Assembly: GCF_003219795.1 (NCBI RefSeq)
Contig: NZ_QJVC01000002.1
Span: 62,001-126,000, forward strand
Direction of reading: 5' to 3'
Source of the DNA: Arthrobacter psychrolactophilus
Lineage (GTDB): Bacteria; Actinomycetota; Actinomycetes; Actinomycetales; Micrococcaceae
Length of the DNA stretch: 64,000 bases
In this document: in pieces, positions 63,309 to 64,000 of the stretch
Numbering within the stretch: the stretch's first letter is position 1
Layout of the letters: every line of letters starts with the position of its first letter
Translations under genes and position numbers: made by a program
Notes under the pieces: model-generated
The model's database searches: none
What the model saw: only the letters and a program-made list of their open reading frames with translations
What the model was told of the DNA's origin: nothing

Positions 63309-64000
63309 GTGCCACGCCCCGCCGGCTCATCACGCACCACTGCACTGCGTGATGTGCCACGTCGCAAGGTACTCAGCAGCGCAGCAGCCATGGCCGCCGT
63401 GGTCCTTTTTGGCGCCAGCGCCTGCACCACGGCTCCCGTTCCTACCCCCGGCACCACATCCGCAGCCACCCCCAAGCCCGTTTACGCCACCTTTAACTTT
63501 GGCATCGGATCCGAGCCCTTGAGCTTCGATCCGGCTCTGGTCTCAGACACGGAATCGTACCGCGTGACGCGCCAGGTCATGGAGGGGCTGCTCACGATCG
63601 ACCCCGTGACCGGCACCCCGGCCCCCAGCCTTGCCCTTTCCTGGACCGAGCTCGAGGACGGACTCGCCTTCACCTTCACGCTCCGGCCCGGCGTTAGCTT
63701 CCACGATGGAACACCGTTCGACGCCGCCGCCGTCTGCACGAACTTTGAGCGCTGGTACGCCATGACGGCCAGCACTCGCGGCGACGGCGCCACGTCCATG
63801 TTCAAGCAGGTGTTCCGCGCATTTAAGGACGACGCCGCCAACTCCCTCTATGACAGCTGCACGGCCACGGGAGATCTGGAGGTCACCCTGCGCCTGAAGA
63901 TGCGCCTGACAGGATTCCTTGATGCGCTCACCCTCCCGGCCTTTGCCATCTCCTCCCCCACAGCACTCAAGGCTGGCACGGCAGATGTCCTCGACCGGGA
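63309..64000 (+). CDS. ABC peptide-type solute-binding lipoprotein, N-terminal part (cut by window edge)
   Basis: Starts at GTG 63309 with AAGGAG upstream and stays open to the window end (230 codons). RRKVLSSAAAMAAVVLFGASAC is a signal peptide with lipobox and Cys about residue 43 (Tat-like RR). The following FGIGSEPLSFDPALVSDTESYRVTRQVMEGLL and LRPGVSFHDGTPFDAAAV are the family 5 (DppA/OppA) binding-protein consensus. Permease genes would be expected beyond the window. Confidence 0.88.
   Translation, partial: MPRPAGSSRTTALRDVPRRKVLSSAAAMAAVVLFGASACTTAPVPTPGTTSAATPKPVYATFNFGIGSEPLSFDPALVSDTESYRVTRQVMEGLLTIDPVTGTPAPSLALSWTELEDGLAFTFTLRPGVSFHDGTPFDAAAVCTNFERWYAMTASTRGDGATSMFKQVFRAFKDDAANSLYDSCTATGDLEVTLRLKMRLTGFLDALTLPAFAISSPTALKAGTADVLDR

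Overview
The window looks like a chromosomal segment of a high-GC Gram-positive bacterium of the Micrococcaceae (Arthrobacter or a close relative). Reasons: the linked murA-leuDC-iclR, gltX, ilvE-leuB, serA and ilvC-N-B/ilvD genes; a C50-type carotenoid operon with the heterodimeric crtYe/crtYf cyclase; frequent GTG/TTG starts; and many two-component, FtsX and cell-wall-binding-repeat genes. This assignment is inferred from gene content; no database search was run.

Layout. 1-3.3 kb: start of murA, leuD and leuC (minus), and the divergent IclR regulator of the LtbR/NdgR type. 3.3-7.3 kb: a DUF1697 protein and two overlapping membrane GTPases. 7.4-9.2 kb: a complete IS481-family element, bounded by a 16-bp direct repeat, at the 3' end of tRNA-Glu, followed by tRNA-Gln. 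9.4-13.6 kb: a Tat/lipoprotein phosphoesterase, a HAD hydrolase and gltX. 13.6-26.5 kb: a mosaic accessory stretch holding an unknown membrane protein with a small basic partner, an ArsR/SRPBCC pair with a perfect operator, an amino-acid permease, a NarL-type two-component system, an FAH-family enzyme, two cell-wall-binding-repeat proteins, a lipoprotein and a small ORF. 26.9-29.3 kb: ilvE and leuB. 29.4-38.2 kb: photolyase plus the operon marR-crtE-crtB-crtI-crtYe-crtYf-crtEb, with a divergent SDR/DUF2867 gene. 38.2-40.2 kb: a second NarL-type two-component system. 40.3-45.6 kb: an ABC sugar-type importer without ATPase, a PLP enzyme and a divergent FadR-type regulator. 45.6-51.4 kb: a methyltransferase, a MacB-like ABC/FtsX pair and an AbiEi-like protein with a nuclease-like C-terminus. 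51.5-60.8 kb: metG, serA, ilvC, ilvN, ilvB (with an attenuator leader peptide) and ilvD. 60.9-64 kb: twin tRNA-Lys, a zinc-ribbon protein, a Bcp peroxiredoxin, DUF523, tRNA-Leu and the start of a peptide-binding lipoprotein.

How it fits together. Branched-chain amino-acid synthesis is the backbone theme (ilvBNC, ilvD, leuB, leuCD, ilvE). Two control layers are visible. One is a shared 15-bp inverted-repeat site (TCYCACATRWTGAGA) in front of leuC/iclR and leuB. The other is a ribosome-mediated attenuator before ilvB, with the leader peptide MQRNLVVVIS. The crt operon should make a cyclic C50 carotenoid of the decaprenoxanthin/sarcinaxanthin kind, and the adjacent photolyase suggests a light-protection island.

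The intergenic DNA is unusually rich in long, near-perfect palindromes with a shared GGTNTACC-like core, and in short repeats ending CCGCCGTCG; most lie at gene ends and probably act as terminators. No CRISPR array, prophage or rRNA was seen.
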